This document shows positions 53,001-64,000 of a stretch of DNA of 64,000 nucleotides, one piece after another (positions within the stretch are counted from its first letter, which is position 1; each line of letters opens with the position of its first letter). The notes under the pieces are model-generated. The model had not been told where the DNA came from, made no database searches, and saw nothing but the letters and a program-made list of their open reading frames with translations. The position numbers and the translations under genes are program-made. This DNA is from Prosopocoilus inquinatus (taxonomy: Eukaryota > Arthropoda > Insecta > Coleoptera > Lucanidae): positions 24,515,001 through 24,579,000 of the forward strand of contig CM069877.1 in assembly GCA_036172665.1 (NCBI GenBank), read 5' to 3'.

Positions 53001-53818
53001 TGACCATTTCTAAAAAAAAATGTTTCTATGTACAAATAGCATATTATTATTTAGTACTTTACTTCGTAAAAGTGATGGATTTCACTAAGAATTTGTTCCA
53101 AGTTGCCGGCATTATTTGTTTTATTAGTTCAAAGCTGCCATATTTCCAAATATAAATCGAATCATCATGTAAGCTCGCCAAAATATTGTTTGTTACAGGC
53201 ATAAACATTACCTAGAACATTAAAAACAGTTATTTTAAGAACACCTCTTTTAATTTTCTCACATGTTTCAGTATTGTAGTATGGGACAATGTCAAGACTT
53301 GTATTTTGCTGAAGTTCCTTAAATCCCATACGATTGCCTCAGATGTTGATGAAGTTATACACAGAAAATCAGTTGAAAATGATATATCCACTACGGAGCA
53401 CTTATGCCCGACTAATTTGTCCTTGATTTTTGCTTCTCCAATATCAATCACATAAAGCGTACCGTTGCTGATGCCGGCGATAATTTCATTATCTGCGTGT
53501 GGTGCAAAATAAAGAACCGTGCAAGAACAAATGTTCATTAAAAACCAATGTTTACTTAGTATAAAATTAATAACAAAGATATCTCCTTTATGCGTAACAC
53601 TCAGTAATATTTGACCTGTCCTGTTAAAACAGGCGTGCGTAAATCGTATTTTCTGGTCTTTTGCGGCATAATGTAATTGTAAAACAAATCTAAAAGTATC
53701 AGAAATGCACAAATTTTTTCATAACAGACAAAAATTGTTACCCGTCTTTTCTGGGAGGTTTCAATGTGAATACATTCTTTTTTGAACTTTTTGAATTCAT
53801 TTTGATGTTATTGTTCAT
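47045..53818 (-). CDS. TBC1D31: TBC1D31 orthologue: WD40 repeats, TBC domain, C-terminal coiled coil
   Basis: Nine exons with GT-AG introns join in phase to about 936 codons: 53742-53818, 53263-53689, 53063-53211, 52556-53009, 52146-52500, 51460-52089, 50674-51059, 47398-47547, 47045-47227. Residues ~20-330 form WD40-like repeats (LVGHKCSVVDISFS, AIVWDL). Residues ~370-600 form a TBC domain, with LVMWCPFFAEVDYLPVLVFP and the diagnostic ITSKLYAWPLLETVFSEILT. The rest is Gln/Glu/Lys-rich coiled coil. Vertebrate TBC1D31 (WDR67) is a centriolar-satellite/ciliary-base protein that helps assemble complexes there and is probably not an active Rab GAP. I see no stop or frameshift. Length is close to but shorter than the human protein. 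Seven of eight introns are 51-400 bp; intron 7 is 3.1 kb because of a transposon. Confidence 0.92.
47594..50621. mobile_element. ~3-kb element with ~170-bp inverted ends inside TBC1D31 intron 7
   Basis: The left end CAGTGGTCATAGGGATTTAC and right end (complement: CTGTGGCCACCGGGTTTTAC) are followed by the shared block TGCTAAAAATTTTGCCTCAT and a further ~120 bp of inverted similarity (to about 47765 and from about 50455). CAGTG-type termini hint at hAT, but no 8-bp duplication was recognised and the interior has no transposase. The interior includes a GC-richer stretch (47800-48330) and several T-rich runs. Confidence 0.65.
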
Positions 53819-53995
53819 TTTGCCAAATTGAATTTTGCAGCATTTAAAAAGCAAATGTCACATTGACAATTTTATTATCAATATAGTAGTGAAGGTAGAT
53901 CCAAAAACAAAATTTGAAATATACCTTAGCCACAGCACACACTCCACCTTCAACTATCTAAAGCAACTTCCGACTAAGACACTCGATCAGGATGG
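53819..53995 (-). promoter_or_regulatory. Upstream region of TBC1D31
   Basis: Only about 177 bp separate the start codon from a large fold-back element. I see no clear TATA box. The promoter and 5' UTR must lie here or within the element. Confidence 0.35.
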
Positions 53996-54426
53996 AGATC
54001 TTTTATAAGACAAGGTGGTATTAAAATTTACTTCAGTCAGACAAATACAGATGGCAGCCAAACTCGTGAACTTTTGATTTTGGCAGACCCAAGACTCGGG
54101 ATTGTACAGCTGAGGTTGGTAGAATTGGTAGAAAATATGTGAATACCATATCCACTAATCATGCCCGTCTTTTAGTATAATTAATTATCATTGCGTCGAA
54201 AGAAAATAAAATATGCATTTTCTGTATTTTATTTACTAGGTAAGAATAATAGTGTACATATACAAAGCAAGAAAATTAAATGTGGAAATTTGCTGTAGGA
54301 TTCAAGGAGCCCCCAACATTTGAAAATTGTTTCTGGCAGTCACCACATCAACAGTGACCTGTTACACAAGGAGGTCCGTGTACTTGCTTTATTAGAAGTG
54401 TAAATATTTAAGTCAATTATTGTACA

Positions 54427-54590
54427 GATAAAATAGCGACATCTTACTATCGCTTTTTGACCTGACATTGCAGTAGGATAGACAAATTGAAGGGGGATTT
54501 GCTCCTAATAAGTCCCCCATGCAAGGCGGCCATGCTTGCTGTCAAAGCATAATGAAAATTTTTCTAAAAATTTTCATTAATATATAAAAT
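54427..54590 (+). repeat. Repeat Z fragment
   Basis: Matches the first half of the 312-bp unit and ends in a short palindrome (TGAAAATTTTTCTAAAAATT). Confidence 0.8.
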
Positions 54591-54898
54591 ATAACGTATT
54601 TGGTATCAACGTACTCAGAAAAAAATGTTCTGTTGCTAAGCTAAGAAACATATGTGGTTCTATCGAAAAAAATGAGTTAAGAGCTAATGAAAATTTCAAA
54701 TACTTTAAAAATGTTAAAAATCAAAATACCATCAAAGGAGTGATTTTTTCGAAACACTTGATCGCATTAGATCGAAAAAATGCAATTCATAGCTTTCTAG
54801 ATTGAAAAATAAAAGTTTTTTTTTCGTTGTCATGGAAACCAAAATTAACAATTGATACGTATTCGGACACGTAATGATCCGTAGATTTTAAATATATA

Positions 54899-55095
54899 AA
54901 AATATATAGGGTGTTCCATTTAAAATAAGAAAGTTGATATCACTTTCGGCGAAACCGGAAGTCCTATGACAACTATTAGTATGTCAGAAAATTCCATTTT
55001 TTGTTTAGTTTATTGTCTCCAAAATTCAGGTTAATCGATTAATAAATAAAGATTCTAGAAGGGTGAGCACATGGCGCGGGACACCCGGTATAGTA
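54899..55095. mobile_element. MITE with TATAGGGTGTTCC-type ends
   Basis: The left TATAGGGTGTTCC and right GGGACACCCGGTATA form imperfect inverted ends about 195 bp apart. No coding potential. Confidence 0.55.
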
Positions 55096-56384
55096 CACGT
55101 GAATTATTCAGTGAAAGGATGGTAAGTGATTACGCAAATACAAAATAGTCACTTTTTATTCTTTCACCGAATAATTCACATGTACTTATAAATAAATTTT
55201 TTTATGGGTGTGTGGGGATTCATTTAAATTTCCCGGTTTTTTCCTTTAACAGGGTTCTGCATTATTGTTAATGTACTTGTGACAGACAAATACAGATGGC
55301 GTAAAAACTCGACACCACTTTTATTTGCAAAAGTCGGCAGTCTATTTCCTTCCTTATCTATGTACTCGATCTCTGTCTAAGGACCACGGTGTAAGATATC
55401 AGGTGACTCAACTTCCTATGCGTTTCAAAAATTTTGGTGGCTAATTTTTGTCCTAGTTCTCCAGCAAAATCGCCAGATGGCGAACGTGCTGCGTAGGTAA
55501 ATCAAAATAAACTTAAAGAAAAAGAAAAACTTACGGCGGGAAAATTGAATTTGTAACCCGCATTAGATTTCTTCTTAATTCAATTCAATTATTAAAAAAC
55601 AACACATTTGAAATTTATTTTATTAAATAATGTGAGAGAATAATATTCATTATACATAAATGTCTTCATTTTAAACTTTTTCGTCATTACAGCATTACCG
55701 CCACCGGATCGTTTTGCAAAAAATACGTGTCTACAACAATAATTGATCAAAATTAGTGAATAGCTTTAATTGAATTGAACTGTGTGTACTTACTTAGGGA
55801 CATCTTTGACATCATAGTTTGATACACAACAAGATCTCATTTAAGGGGATGATTCATTTCAAAATGGCGGGAATTCCTTCCCATGTAAATAATAGGAGGA
55901 AAGAACTTCGATATTTAGACACTAGTTTGACTTGAAACCGGAATAACAGGGAATTATGTACTTACTTATTCGTTAGAATAAGAAGTTTTTTCTGGTCTTT
56001 GGACTATTTATTTCTGAATTTCCGTGTTGTTTGGTTAGTTCTTATTTGTAAAGATGTATAGTTTATTTTTAGGATTTTTACATATTAATTATATTTATTT
56101 ACATTTAGACATATATATTTTTTAGGATGATTAGATTGTTGTTAAGCTTAACATGTTTATGATTTTATCAGTGTGATTAGGTTGTATTTAGATCTTTTTT
56201 TAGTGTTTCTAAGTTGGTAGCGTACTGAAGATGGCAGCTTAGCTGCCGAAATACGTATCTACGGATATAAAAATTATTGTGGGCGGAGGTTAATTTCAAT
56301 TATCTCTTAAACCACAGTCTCCTTTACTATTTTAGTCTTGTGTTAGTGACAAATGCTCAAGAGATGATTGCACTGTGCAATGCA
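55096..56384. other. Unassigned centre of the fold-back element
   Basis: Contains GACAGACAAATACAGATGGC (55277), also found in the arms, and a GGTGTAAGATATCAGGTGA string (55388) that recurs inverted near 63836. No ORF of note. Confidence 0.4.
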
Positions 56385-57136
56385 TCTACAATAATTGACT
56401 TAAATATTTACACTTCAAAGCAAGTACACGGACCTCCTTATTTCTAAGTTGTAACAGGTCACTGTTGATGTGGTGACTGCCAGAAACAATTTTCAAGTGT
56501 TGGGGGCTCCTTGAATGCTACATAAAATTTCCAGATTTAATTTTCTTGCTTTGTATACGTAAACTATTATTCTTACCTGGTAAACATAATACAGGAAATG
56601 CATATTTCTAACTCATTTTCTTCCGATGCAATGATAATTAATTATACTAAAGTAAGTATTTTATAACAGTAATTGTTAATGGATTATTGTTACCAGTTAA
56701 AAAATAATGTCCACGTGCGAAATATTTAATCAAGCGTACACAATTCACTAATTCAACAAATGCCCAAAAGTAAAATGAGCAGTTTCTTTCTTTATCACTC
56801 AGAATTCGTCAGTATAATTTTGAAAGATGAAGGAAAGTTAAAGTTAACCAAAGATGACAAAGAAATCCACTATGGCGAAAAGACGGACATGATTGGTGGA
56901 TATGGTATTCACATATTTTCTACCAATTCTACCAATCTCAGGTGTACAATCCCGAGTCTTGGGTCTGCCAACATCAAAAATTCACGAGTTTGACTGCCAT
57001 CTGTATTTGTCTGACTGAAGTAAAATTTAATACCACCTTGTCTTATAAAAGATCTACCACCTTGTCTTATAAAAGATCTACCCCCCTAATTTAGTATACA
57101 AAGAAACGTTATGGTTGGATAGGTTGTGCGGATTAA

Positions 57137-59002
57137 CCCTTTCGAGACTCCTGGTACACATATGTACCATTTCGTGTTTTCTCGGGACTAAATGTGAAAT
57201 TTAGCATTTAAATTGGTAGGTACTGTGGCATGCAAAAAAACGCGTACATCTGTTTTTCGTTGTATTAAGTTGATCTTGAGATTTAATTTGTCAGTGTCAA
57301 ACAATTAAAATTCAGACTGACAGAAAACGAGTAACTATAGTTGTCTTTTATTTGCAACGCAGATTAGTTCAGGTCAGTTCAATTTAACCCAAAGTGAACT
57401 GATGTTAAGTGATCGATTTAATAGTAAATAAAACATGCGAGATGCGATTGCTGCATTTTAATCTTCAGATGAAGATATTATTTTTGCATTACTTTACACC
57501 GAGTTAATCAAAAACAAAAGGTTATTTGGACGAGTAATGTAATTTGACAAACAGTTGAAATAACATCCCCTCTACAAGTGAACCAACTGATCCAAACTGA
57601 TCTAGAATTTCCGAGGTGTAGTATCAGCAAGGCGGGAAATGTTTTGGATCACTTTGGGTTAGATCATGTAGCCAAATAAAACAGACAAATTTTTGAATAA
57701 GTGATCCAGGGTAAAAGTGAACTGATCTGACGTGCAAATAAAAGACAACTTATAACTAAGGCCCAGGTCAGAGACAACCATGAGACGGATAACTCCCCTA
57801 GCGAATTTAGTCGCTTTTACCAGATGTGCGCAATTCCTGTTTGTCACATATCTCTCTGTTATGCGTTGTTTTTGTCTTACGAAATAAAAGGTAGACGTAG
57901 GTGGCGCAGCTGTAACATTTTTCGCGCCAACAACTGTCATTCGTCAATTTCATAATTTAAGTTCGCGTCAAAGTCTGTGCGCGTTTTTAGCTACCTCGTG
58001 CTTCGTACTTTCAAAACAGTGCATTGTGAGTTTTTGTTAATTACTTCCTCTAAGTAAGTATACAGTATTATTTCGTAGGTTAATTGCTTGTTATGAATAA
58101 ACCCGGTTACACCAATTAATTTAAATTTTGTTTAAAGTACTTAACGTGAGTGTTGATACGAAGTCGTCGTCAGTGGTCGGACATGTGTGGTAGGGAAACC
58201 TTGACACTTACATATATTATATAAAGCGGCCAGTCGGGGGGGCCGTGGCCCCAGGGTTCGGAAAGGAGGGCGCGCCGGAACGTAACCTAAAACCGACGCG
58301 ATCTCTCGCGTTCGCGAAGGCCGCGCGCGGACGCGTTCGAACAGGGCGAGTCGAACACAATTTTGACCGTACGCGATCGAAGGTAAATATTTAATTAAAT
58401 GAATAAACGAGACTTTGGATGTCAAAAAAATTGAGTTTTGTCGTGACTCTTATAAACTATTGTAAAGTTAAGTTTTGTAATATTTGAGTGTTTTTTTCTG
58501 TAATTATATTCATATTGTGCAATGTATTATTATGGCAGTCATATTTACATACAATGTAAAAAAATATATGTATGCAATTTTAAACGTAGCCTTTTTTGCG
58601 CCACTTGCCAAAGAAAATATTTAAATATATTTTAAAATGAAAAATACGCATTTTCAAATTTTCGCGCCTTGTTGGTTTGAACGCCCTCTACGTTCACCTT
58701 TCACTTGCAGTGGACCAATTCATTTGAGCGAATAGAATTTTATCATTGAGTCGGACGTCTCAGTGGTTGTCTCTGGCCCAGTTTTACAATGTCGGTTTAA
58801 CTATGAACCGAAGGTTAAATCCTTCCCAACAATTTTACCACCATGAAGTGTTACTGGTACACATATGTACCAGATTCCCCCTTTGACTTTTCCCCATGTA
58901 TGCAACATTTTTTAAATTAAAACTGTTTACTGGTCAAATATAAGACAAAATACAACGAAAAGATCAGAGAAAGTTCAGATACTGAATACCGTCTCGAAAG
59001 GG
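57137..59002. mobile_element. Non-autonomous piggyBac-like element
   Basis: TTAA (57133-57136) and TTAA (59003-59006) flank 12-bp perfect inverted ends CCCTTTCGAGAC/GTCTCGAAAGGG. TTAA targets and CCC-starting ends are the piggyBac signature. Just inside each end lies TGGTACACATATGTACCA, in the same orientation. The interior holds a GC-rich patch (58220-58350) and no transposase. Confidence 0.8.
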
Positions 59003-59006
59003 TTAA

Positions 59007-60571
59007 GCCTTAACGGGCCATGTGAAATTTTTATGCGCAAACATAAAAATAAAGCGTTATTTTTTATAGTTTTAACTGTGTAATAACTAACTAACTAACA
59101 TACTACTCGTATATTAGAAACATACCTTATGATATATTATTTGAAATAATATAAATATTGCGATAATAACTTGCAATACCAAAATAAAATACGTAAAAAC
59201 TTAATATAAATATTACCTTTGGAGAATCATTCAGAAGAAGAGTGCTTTGGAAAAACAAAACGTTCTTTTATTGTGAACAATAGTTTGACAGTTTCATCCT
59301 ATTTAAAATCTTATCATTTCAAAAATGTGATATTGGTGTGATATATCGTTGTAAAGAGAAAAAGAAAACGTAATCTGAAAATGTTAAAATTCAAAATGGC
59401 GTCCATAAGAAAAATGATTTTACTAGGAGTTTCTCCGCCATCTTGAAAAGGGGATTTAATATTCGAATTCCTCATAAAAAAAGTGTCTGAATAATGTCTT
59501 GGTTAGAAATGCCTAATACGATTAGTTAAGGGTAAAAAAATTAAAAACAAAAATCAAAAATTTTTGTTTTTTTGCGAAATTTTAAAAACCATTGAAGATA
59601 TTTCAAATTTCTTTTCAGATTATTATTCAGCATGAAAATGCGCAACTTTGCCCTAATTTAACCAACTTTGTATCTCTTAAGATAAGCGAGATCCCCATAG
59701 TGGCACTCGAAAAACGGACAGCCTGTATACATTGAACAATTTTATTTATTTTTGATTAACTATCTATAAACAAAACGTTCGGACTTCACACCTAAATTAT
59801 ACAAGACACAACACTACATAAATAAATTGGTTCCCCAACGTGGGGCAAAGAACCCTACATAAATAAATTGGTTCCTCAACGTGGAGCGAAGAACACCACA
59901 AAAGATTACAATGTTTGTGTCTAGAAATCAAAAATAAATTATAAACCGAACGGTATTTTATTAAAAATAAAGCAATTCAGAAAGTCATACTTTTCTACAT
60001 GTGAAATAATTAATGATGAGAAGCAATTTTCAATAGCATTTCAAAAAAAATAAATCCAGAAGTAGTAGTTGACTATAAACAATTTGTTAATACTCAATGC
60101 TTGTTCAATATTTAGAGAAACTGGTTCTATAAGTAGAAAAAAGGGAAGCGGTCACCCTAAAAAGAGAACATATTGAAAATATTGAATATTGAAAATAATT
60201 AATTAATAATTAATTAATTATCAATTAATAATTGATAATTCAGTTATAAACAACTTAAGCATTGAAATCTTCAGATATGTAATTAACGGAGGATCTAAGA
60301 AAGTGAACTGGAATAAACCGGTTTTAGACAGCGGCAGCCCATTACGGAACCTGCGTTACGTTATTATCTACCCTCGCTCATATCTCATGATTACAGCATC
60401 GAGGAAAATAGCCCGTCCAGTCTCCCAGATGTCGATTACGCATCGTAACACTCCTGGTGTAGCGCAGATATGAATCGTTCGATTGCCCGGTTTAACAGAG
60501 ATGCGCGTTGTTAAGTATTCTCAGGTATTCGAAATTCGAATAGGGAAGAAAATACTAAAATTTCTCAGCTA
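59007..60571. other. Unassigned DNA with a 41-bp tandem pair and a transposase scrap
   Basis: A 41-bp unit (CTACATAAATAAATTGGTTC...) is tandemly doubled at 59814-59896. A frame at 60107-60172 reads FRETGSISRKKGSGHPKKRT, like the linker of a Tc1/mariner DNA-binding region. An AT palindrome cluster lies at 60180-60240. Confidence 0.45.
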
Positions 60572-60757
60572 TTAATTGTTATTAAAATTAATTATTAAAT
60601 AACGTTCCAAATTTTCGTTTGTTCGTTCGTTTCGATTTGCCGTGAGAATGTCTTGTCTTTTAAAGCGAGAAAATGATCTCTCAATATAACAGGTTGTGAG
60701 AGACGTTTTCTCTAGGTAAATTTTGAACTCTTCATTATTTACGGAGAGACTGAACAA
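60572..60757 (-). pseudogene. hAT transposase C-terminal (dimerisation) fragment
   Basis: The minus-strand frame has TTCYIERSFSRFKR and an ENLERYLIINFN end, the ERSFS...RN...EN pattern of the hATC domain. Nothing else of the gene is nearby. It differs from the hAT at 61714. Confidence 0.6.
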
Positions 60758-61713
60758 TCAAATAAATGTCGAATCCGCAAAATCAAAATTAATGAGATGC
60801 AGAATTCGATCGTAGAATCCCCGTGCCTATCAGAAATGCAGCGAGAAATCGAGTCCCGCCGCGCGCGGAATACAACGCCTCTGAGTTTGGACCCTCAGAT
60901 TCGAGGCCTTACTCATGATATATGACCACACGGGCTTTCGCGCAGTTAGATATCCTCAGAATATATACAATTGCAAATTCCAATAGATAACAATAACTCT
61001 TCGCTGCTTTTGAATAGGTAAAATATAATCAATTATTATACAAAAATGTATTTAAAATCGCACGGCGCCCGACCGCTACTGACAGTGAGGTTTCTCGCGC
61101 GCATCTCTGGACGGACATCCATTTAACCAGTACAATACGCCGCTTTCATGAATGCACTACTTCTCTGACTCGCCGATTGTTCAATATTGCCAGTCGCGCG
61201 AAACCGGCAAATACGTAGAGCCGCCTAGATGTATTTATAATATCTAGAGACCGGATTTATAAGTTTTTACAAGTTTTTTACGCTAACATACCTAAACTTG
61301 GCGTTTTGTATTTATATGTTTGTCGATTAGAGAAGCCCAAAAATGGTAGTTTTATTTCGCATATAACTTAATATTTTAGACTTTTAGCGCATATTTATTT
61401 ATTTATCCATATATTGATATAAATAACATTATAATTCCATATACGGTCAATATTCAAGTCTGCAGCTTTTCCAAGAAGTAATTTATTCTCCTCAACGTCT
61501 GGCCACTTTATTTTACGATTTCCCGGAATGTGATTTTCTGGGAATCTGTAGCGACTTGCACTTGCATTTTGCACTTATGTTTTGCATTTCAGTTTGAGAT
61601 AAGAACTCCGTGAATGTGTGTGACTAGTGACTAGTGTATTTATCAACGCGAATTAGTTGTTATTTTCTTATTTAATTTAAAGACGAAATAAATTCAGTGC
61701 TTATCTTTTCAAA
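60758..61713. other. Unassigned DNA upstream of the hAT transposase
   Basis: No ORF of note. CGCATAT motifs near 61365-61395 recur downstream of the transposase (63340-63420) and may be subterminal repeats of the hAT element. Confidence 0.35.
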
Positions 61714-63256
61714 ATGCCGAAAGTAGCATCCTCTCGATCCGAGCTATTGAAAAAATGGATTAAAGCATCTAAACATCTAACTACAGATGGAAAAGTTATT
61801 TTTTGCAACGCATGCTCAAAACAGGTAGATACCTTACAAATTCTCTTAAAAATCACATTTTCATTTTGACAATATTTTAAGGTGTCGTCAGACCAAAAGT
61901 ACCAGATTGATCAACATTTGGCTACAAACCTCCATAAGGAGTCGGAGAAAAGATGTGTGTCTAACTTTAAGCAGTCTTTTATTTCTTCAACAGCCAGTAA
62001 CTCACAGGGCAGTGACACAGGAAATGAATTCTTTTTAGACTTGTGCAGTGCTATGGCAGAGTCAAACATTCCTTGGCATAAACTTGAACAAGCAAGTTTT
62101 CGAACTTTTTTGAAAAAATATTGCAATCGTCATATTCCAAATGAATCGACTTTGCGGAAAAACTATCTAAGTATATGCTACCAGCAACGGATGAAGAAAA
62201 TAAGAGAGAAGCTTAGCGACAACAATATTTATATAGTAGTTGATGAAACGACAGATGCCTGCGGTCGTTATGTAGCAAATATGTTAGCAGGAGTATTAAG
62301 CAACACAGTTGCACCAATACCTTATTTGGTAAATAGTTCAGTTTTGGAAAAAAACAAATCATTCAACGATCGCACGTTTTATTAACGACAGCTTGACACT
62401 TTTATATGCACCTAATCAAGTTAAATCGGAAAATATATTACTAATGGTGTCTGATGCAGCAGCCTACATGATAAAAGCAGGACAGGCTTTACAGGTGTTT
62501 TACCCAAATCTGATGCACTTCACTTGTATGGCTCACGCAATGAATAGGCTCGCTGAATTGGTGCGACTAGAATACCCAACAGTAAATAAGTTGATCAATA
62601 ACGGAAAAAAGGCGTTTCTTAAAGCCCCACTGCGTATACAACACTATAAAGAATTAGCTGCTGACCTGCCATTACCACCAGAACCAATAATTACGAGATG
62701 GGGTACGTGGCTTGAAGCAGCAAATTTTTACGCAGATAACTTTAAACAATTAAAGGAAATTTTCTTAGAATTGGATGATTCCAATTCAGCGGCTTTAAGA
62801 ATTTGTAAGGAATGCATGTCGAACACAAACATCGGGAATCAATTAGCATTCATTAAAACTCATTTTTCGGTTTTAATATCCACCATTAAAAAGTTGGAAT
62901 CATCCCAGACGGCTCTATTAGATTCTTTTGAAGTGGTCGATGATGCAATTGAAAGTGTAAAATCAATTCCAGGGGAGATAGGAGAGAAGTTAATGGCAAA
63001 ATTAGACAAGGTTCTATTACGTAATCCTGACTACAATAAAATGAGGAAAATCTGTTTAGTTTTAAAAGGTCAAAGTGAAGAGGATTTGGACATGGACCCC
63101 AAAGATGTAGCATCCATGAAATTTGCGCCCATTACTTCATGCGATGTCGAGCGTTCGTTTTCCTCTTATAAAAATATTTTGACAGACAGACGACAAAATT
63201 TTACCCCAAATAATTTAAATCAACTGTTGATTATATTTTGTAATCCTACTATTTAA
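61714..63256 (+). pseudogene. hAT-family transposase, one intron, one frameshift
   Basis: Exon 1 (61714-61824) starts MPKVASSRSELLKKWIK and contains a CNACSKQ zinc-finger-like start. A 57-bp GT-AG intron (61825-61881) joins in phase 0 to exon 2. The core has YIVVDETTDACGRYVANML (first catalytic Asp). A single frame change near 62355-62362 leads to the rest: LLMVSDAAAYMIKAGQ, FTCMAHAMNRLAELV (the conserved C-x-x-H region), PIITRWGTWLEAA, and the C-terminal SCDVERSFSSYKNIL dimerisation block ending at 63256. This is the insect hAT type that is often annotated as CGG-repeat-binding-like. It would be nearly complete but for the frameshift. Confidence 0.85.
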
Positions 63257-64000
63257 GTGTTAAGTGTTAAAATTACTTATATGAAACTATTTATGTTTTT
63301 ATTATTCTAAAGTATGTATAAGTAAAATAAAATTTTTATCGCATATAATATCCATATTTTGATCCATTTTAATCGCATAAAAAAAACTTATTTTCCACTT
63401 TTTTAGCACATATAAATCCGGACTTTAATAATATCTCTCCGCTTCGTTGCAATAATAATCCAAACCACTTTTTTTTATCCTTTCCTAATTAATGCTGCAT
63501 CAGTGCATCAAATCTATTTTCACATTTATGTATTTGTTTACAAATACCATCGAAATATACTCCTGGAGGACGCCATACCATATAACGTGCATTACTGATA
63601 ATCGGTTCGGCCGCGAACTTTTTCTATGGCAAAAAGAATCAAGTGCGGAGTATCGCGGACTTTGTCACATACAGGAAAGAGGATTACGCATTCGAAAATC
63701 GGCTCGTTTTCTGCTCACTATTTACTCCTCCGTTACTTAACCTCCATGAAAAATACCTACGCTACACGTAGTCACCCAGTGGATTCCTTTAGAATGAGGA
63801 TAAAAATTAGCCAGCTCACAATCGCTAGTCGCATCACCTGATATCTTACACTGTGCTAAGGACACAGGTACTGCATCATATGTTTTTGACACGCGACAGT
63901 GGGTATTTGACCTTGAACGAGTGGGTTGTCAAAAATGACAAACTGGGATATTTTATGTAAATCAAGACGAAAAAGTACGCAAAATTATTTAAATTTCTAT
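63257..64000. other. Unassigned DNA at the right edge
   Basis: No coding signal. A CACCTGATATCTTACACTGT string (63836) is the inverted form of a string at 55388, suggesting a dispersed repeat. Confidence 0.4.

Larger units (their letters stand above)
53996..57079. mobile_element. ~3.1-kb fold-back element with ~430-670-bp inverted arms
   Basis: The left arm (53996-54426: AGATCTTTTATAAGACAAGG..., TGGTAGAATTGGTAGAAAAT, ...TTTAAGTCAATTATTGTA) is matched in inverted form by 56385-57055. The right arm has an extra ~240 bp (about 56660-56900) and a tandem duplication of its last 25 bp. The centre holds a repeat Z fragment (54427-54590), a MITE (54899-55095) and unassigned DNA. No transposase was seen. 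Confidence 0.75.

Noticed and set aside
58141..58425. GC-rich 94-aa minus-strand frame
   Set aside because: Composition-driven opening within the piggyBac-like element; no motif.

Overview
The window looks like insect nuclear DNA. It holds one spliced host gene with 51-56 bp introns, and around it a dense, nested set of transposable elements and relics of endogenous virus-like DNA. The arthropod assignment rests on the element types (Gypsy and BEL/Pao retrotransposons, a DUF4817-type mariner, an insect-style Polinton/adintovirus relic) and on a primer-binding site that matches animal tRNA-Lys. I cannot name the order from the sequence.

Layout. (1) 1-8.4 kb: relic A of a Polinton/adintovirus-like element. 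It has a conserved structural-type ORF (-), packaging ATPase (-), parvovirus-type phospholipase A2 domain (+), two tandem paralogous small ORFs (+), a last scrap of the major capsid gene and a zinc-ribbon mini-ORF. A 5'-truncated Gypsy element (2238-7283) interrupts it and carries a third ORF with a macro domain plus a CCCH zinc finger. (2) 8.4-36.5 kb: relic B of the same kind of element. It has dUTPase pieces, a protein-primed family-B DNA polymerase (-), integrase (-), a 153-aa intact ORF (-), capsid genes (+) and a zinc-ribbon ORF. Its polymerase gene is cut into three by a BEL/Pao element (11961-22004, itself holding a Gypsy element at 14510-19085) and by a young Gypsy element (22617-28755) with intact gag and pol. 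Target-site duplications prove each insertion. An intact DD41D mariner (30298-32056) sits beside the polymerase. (3) 35.7-46.1 kb: a repeat-rich block with a pair of ~0.8-0.9 kb inverted repeats, a solo-LTR-like repeat, a nested palindrome and a broken minus-strand Gypsy that holds a fold-back array. (4) 47.0-53.8 kb: the host gene TBC1D31 (-), nine exons, apparently intact, with a ~3 kb TE in intron 7. (5) 54-64 kb: a large fold-back element just upstream of TBC1D31, a non-autonomous piggyBac-like element, a hAT remnant and a nearly complete hAT transposase with one intron and one frameshift.

Relative age. The virus-like relics are oldest. BEL inserted into the relic B polymerase, then Gypsy-2 into BEL. 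The Gypsy at 22617-28755 inserted recently: its LTRs differ at about five substitutions by eye plus indels.

The most unusual items are the macro/CCCH third ORF, a dUTPase whose parts lie on opposite strands, a textbook GGGAAAC frameshift signal with a stem-loop in the young Gypsy, and a double hairpin with identical CGGT loops.
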